DNA from: Chitinophaga sancti
GTDB taxonomy: Bacteria > Bacteroidota > Bacteroidia > Chitinophagales > Chitinophagaceae
Reading direction: 5' to 3'
DNA: 64,000 nucleotides
Assembly (NCBI RefSeq): GCF_034424315.1
Contig: NZ_CP139972.1
Location: forward strand, 620,001-684,000
The position numbers and the translations under genes are program-made. This document shows positions 63,619 to 64,000 of the stretch, piece after piece; the first letter of the stretch is position 1; the number at the start of each line of letters is the position of its first letter. The notes beneath the pieces are model-generated. The model made no database searches. It was not told where the DNA came from and saw only the letters and a program-made list of their open reading frames with translations.

Positions 63619-64000
63619 AACTGTGCCAGTTTAAATCTTAAGATGTCTTTCTCATATACCGCGATGAGGGTATCCCCGCATTTTGCCAGCTGTAATACCG
63701 GTTTATCTTTAAAGCCCGGCAGGCGAAAACTACCGGCATACTTTGTATCCGCAATATTGTATACATCAATTGCCGGCCCCCGGTAGCCACTTTTAACAGC
63801 ATCCTGGGAAAGCACGTAAGACAAGATATAAAGATGATCAGCATCTGCTGCAGCTGTGGAATTAACCATGACCGCTTTGGGTGAGCGGGCGTAATAATTA
63901 CTGGTGGGTACAGCTATATTAATGGGAGGTGTTTGATCGATGGTTTGAAAGGTAGCAACGCTGTGATTGGAGGGATCAAATTTTACAATACCTGCGTTAT
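63615..64000 (-). CDS. C-terminal part of a beta-propeller-like protein
   Basis: The frame is open to the right edge of the window, so the N-terminus is missing. About 128 residues are visible. ADADHLYILSYVLSQDAVKSGYRGPAIDVYNIADTKYAGSFRLPGF and CGDTLIAVYEKDILRFKLAQL have the strand pattern of blade repeats in six-bladed propeller or TolB-like proteins. The four-base overlap with the MauE-like gene points to one transcript. The function is unknown. Confidence 0.6.
   Translation of the reverse strand, partial: NAGIVKFDPSNHSVATFQTIDQTPPINIAVPTSNYYARSPKAVMVNSTAAADADHLYILSYVLSQDAVKSGYRGPAIDVYNIADTKYAGSFRLPGFKDKPVLQLAKCGDTLIAVYEKDILRFKLAQL

Overview
The window looks like a chromosomal piece of a Bacteroidota genome, most likely Chitinophagaceae and Chitinophaga-like. 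The signs are SusC/SusD pairs, LxxC lipoproteins beginning SCKK or ACKK, -7 boxes of the TAnnTTTG type, and short or absent Shine-Dalgarno sequences. No phage, plasmid or complete insertion sequence is visible.

Region 1 (1-28.6 kb) is a near-complete cobalamin locus. On the + strand are cobW-cobN and cobB-DUF1543. On the - strand are cobQ-cobD-cbiB. A second - strand series starts at a cobalamin riboswitch (about 22955-23135) and runs through ferredoxin, NiCoT transporter, SDR, cbiX, cbiL, cbiH-cbiC, cbiET, cbiG-cbiF, cbiJ, cbiD, a second Ni/Co permease, a ChlI/ChlD-type AAA+/VWA pair, cobU, cobT, cobS, cobC and pduO. Three multi-step enzymes are gene fusions. The corrin steps are of the early-cobalt (anaerobic) type with CbiX, CbiD and CbiG, yet a CobN chelatase with its AAA+ partner is also present. 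The AAA+ and VWA parts lie in two frames, joined by what looks like a -1 programmed frameshift site with an upstream Shine-Dalgarno sequence. This would give two chelatase subunits from one gene and is the best single find in the window.

Region 2 (28.8-35.5 kb) is accessory. It holds a structured leader before a membrane protein and a lipoprotein truncated haemoglobin, then mnmD, a secreted G1-peptidase-like lipoprotein, a tRNA-Arg, decayed TonB-receptor and HlyD fragments, a SUKH-type putative immunity gene and small orphans. Region 3 (35.5-48.1 kb) is a glycan-uptake operon with two SusC/SusD pairs and a DUF1735 lipoprotein. It has three LacI-type operators in its promoter, a divergent AraC regulator and no enzyme inside it. 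Region 4 (48.1-58.3 kb) is sprinkled with a 73-bp palindromic element and one 125-bp insertion-sequence-like MITE. They surround a small orphan ORF, a GH43 enzyme and an AAA-ATPase/PD-(D/E)XK protein. A membrane acyltransferase, an FtsX-type ABC permease and a YhcH protein follow. Region 5 (58.6-64 kb) has a minimal NB-ARC ATPase with a small upstream partner, an AraC-aldehyde dehydrogenase-DUF779 set, and a MauE-like protein with a partial propeller-type protein.

A theme across the window is decayed tandem echoes of gene 3' ends. They occur behind pduO, cobT, the G1-like gene and the GH43 gene; behind cobU there is a related tandem array lying outside the gene.
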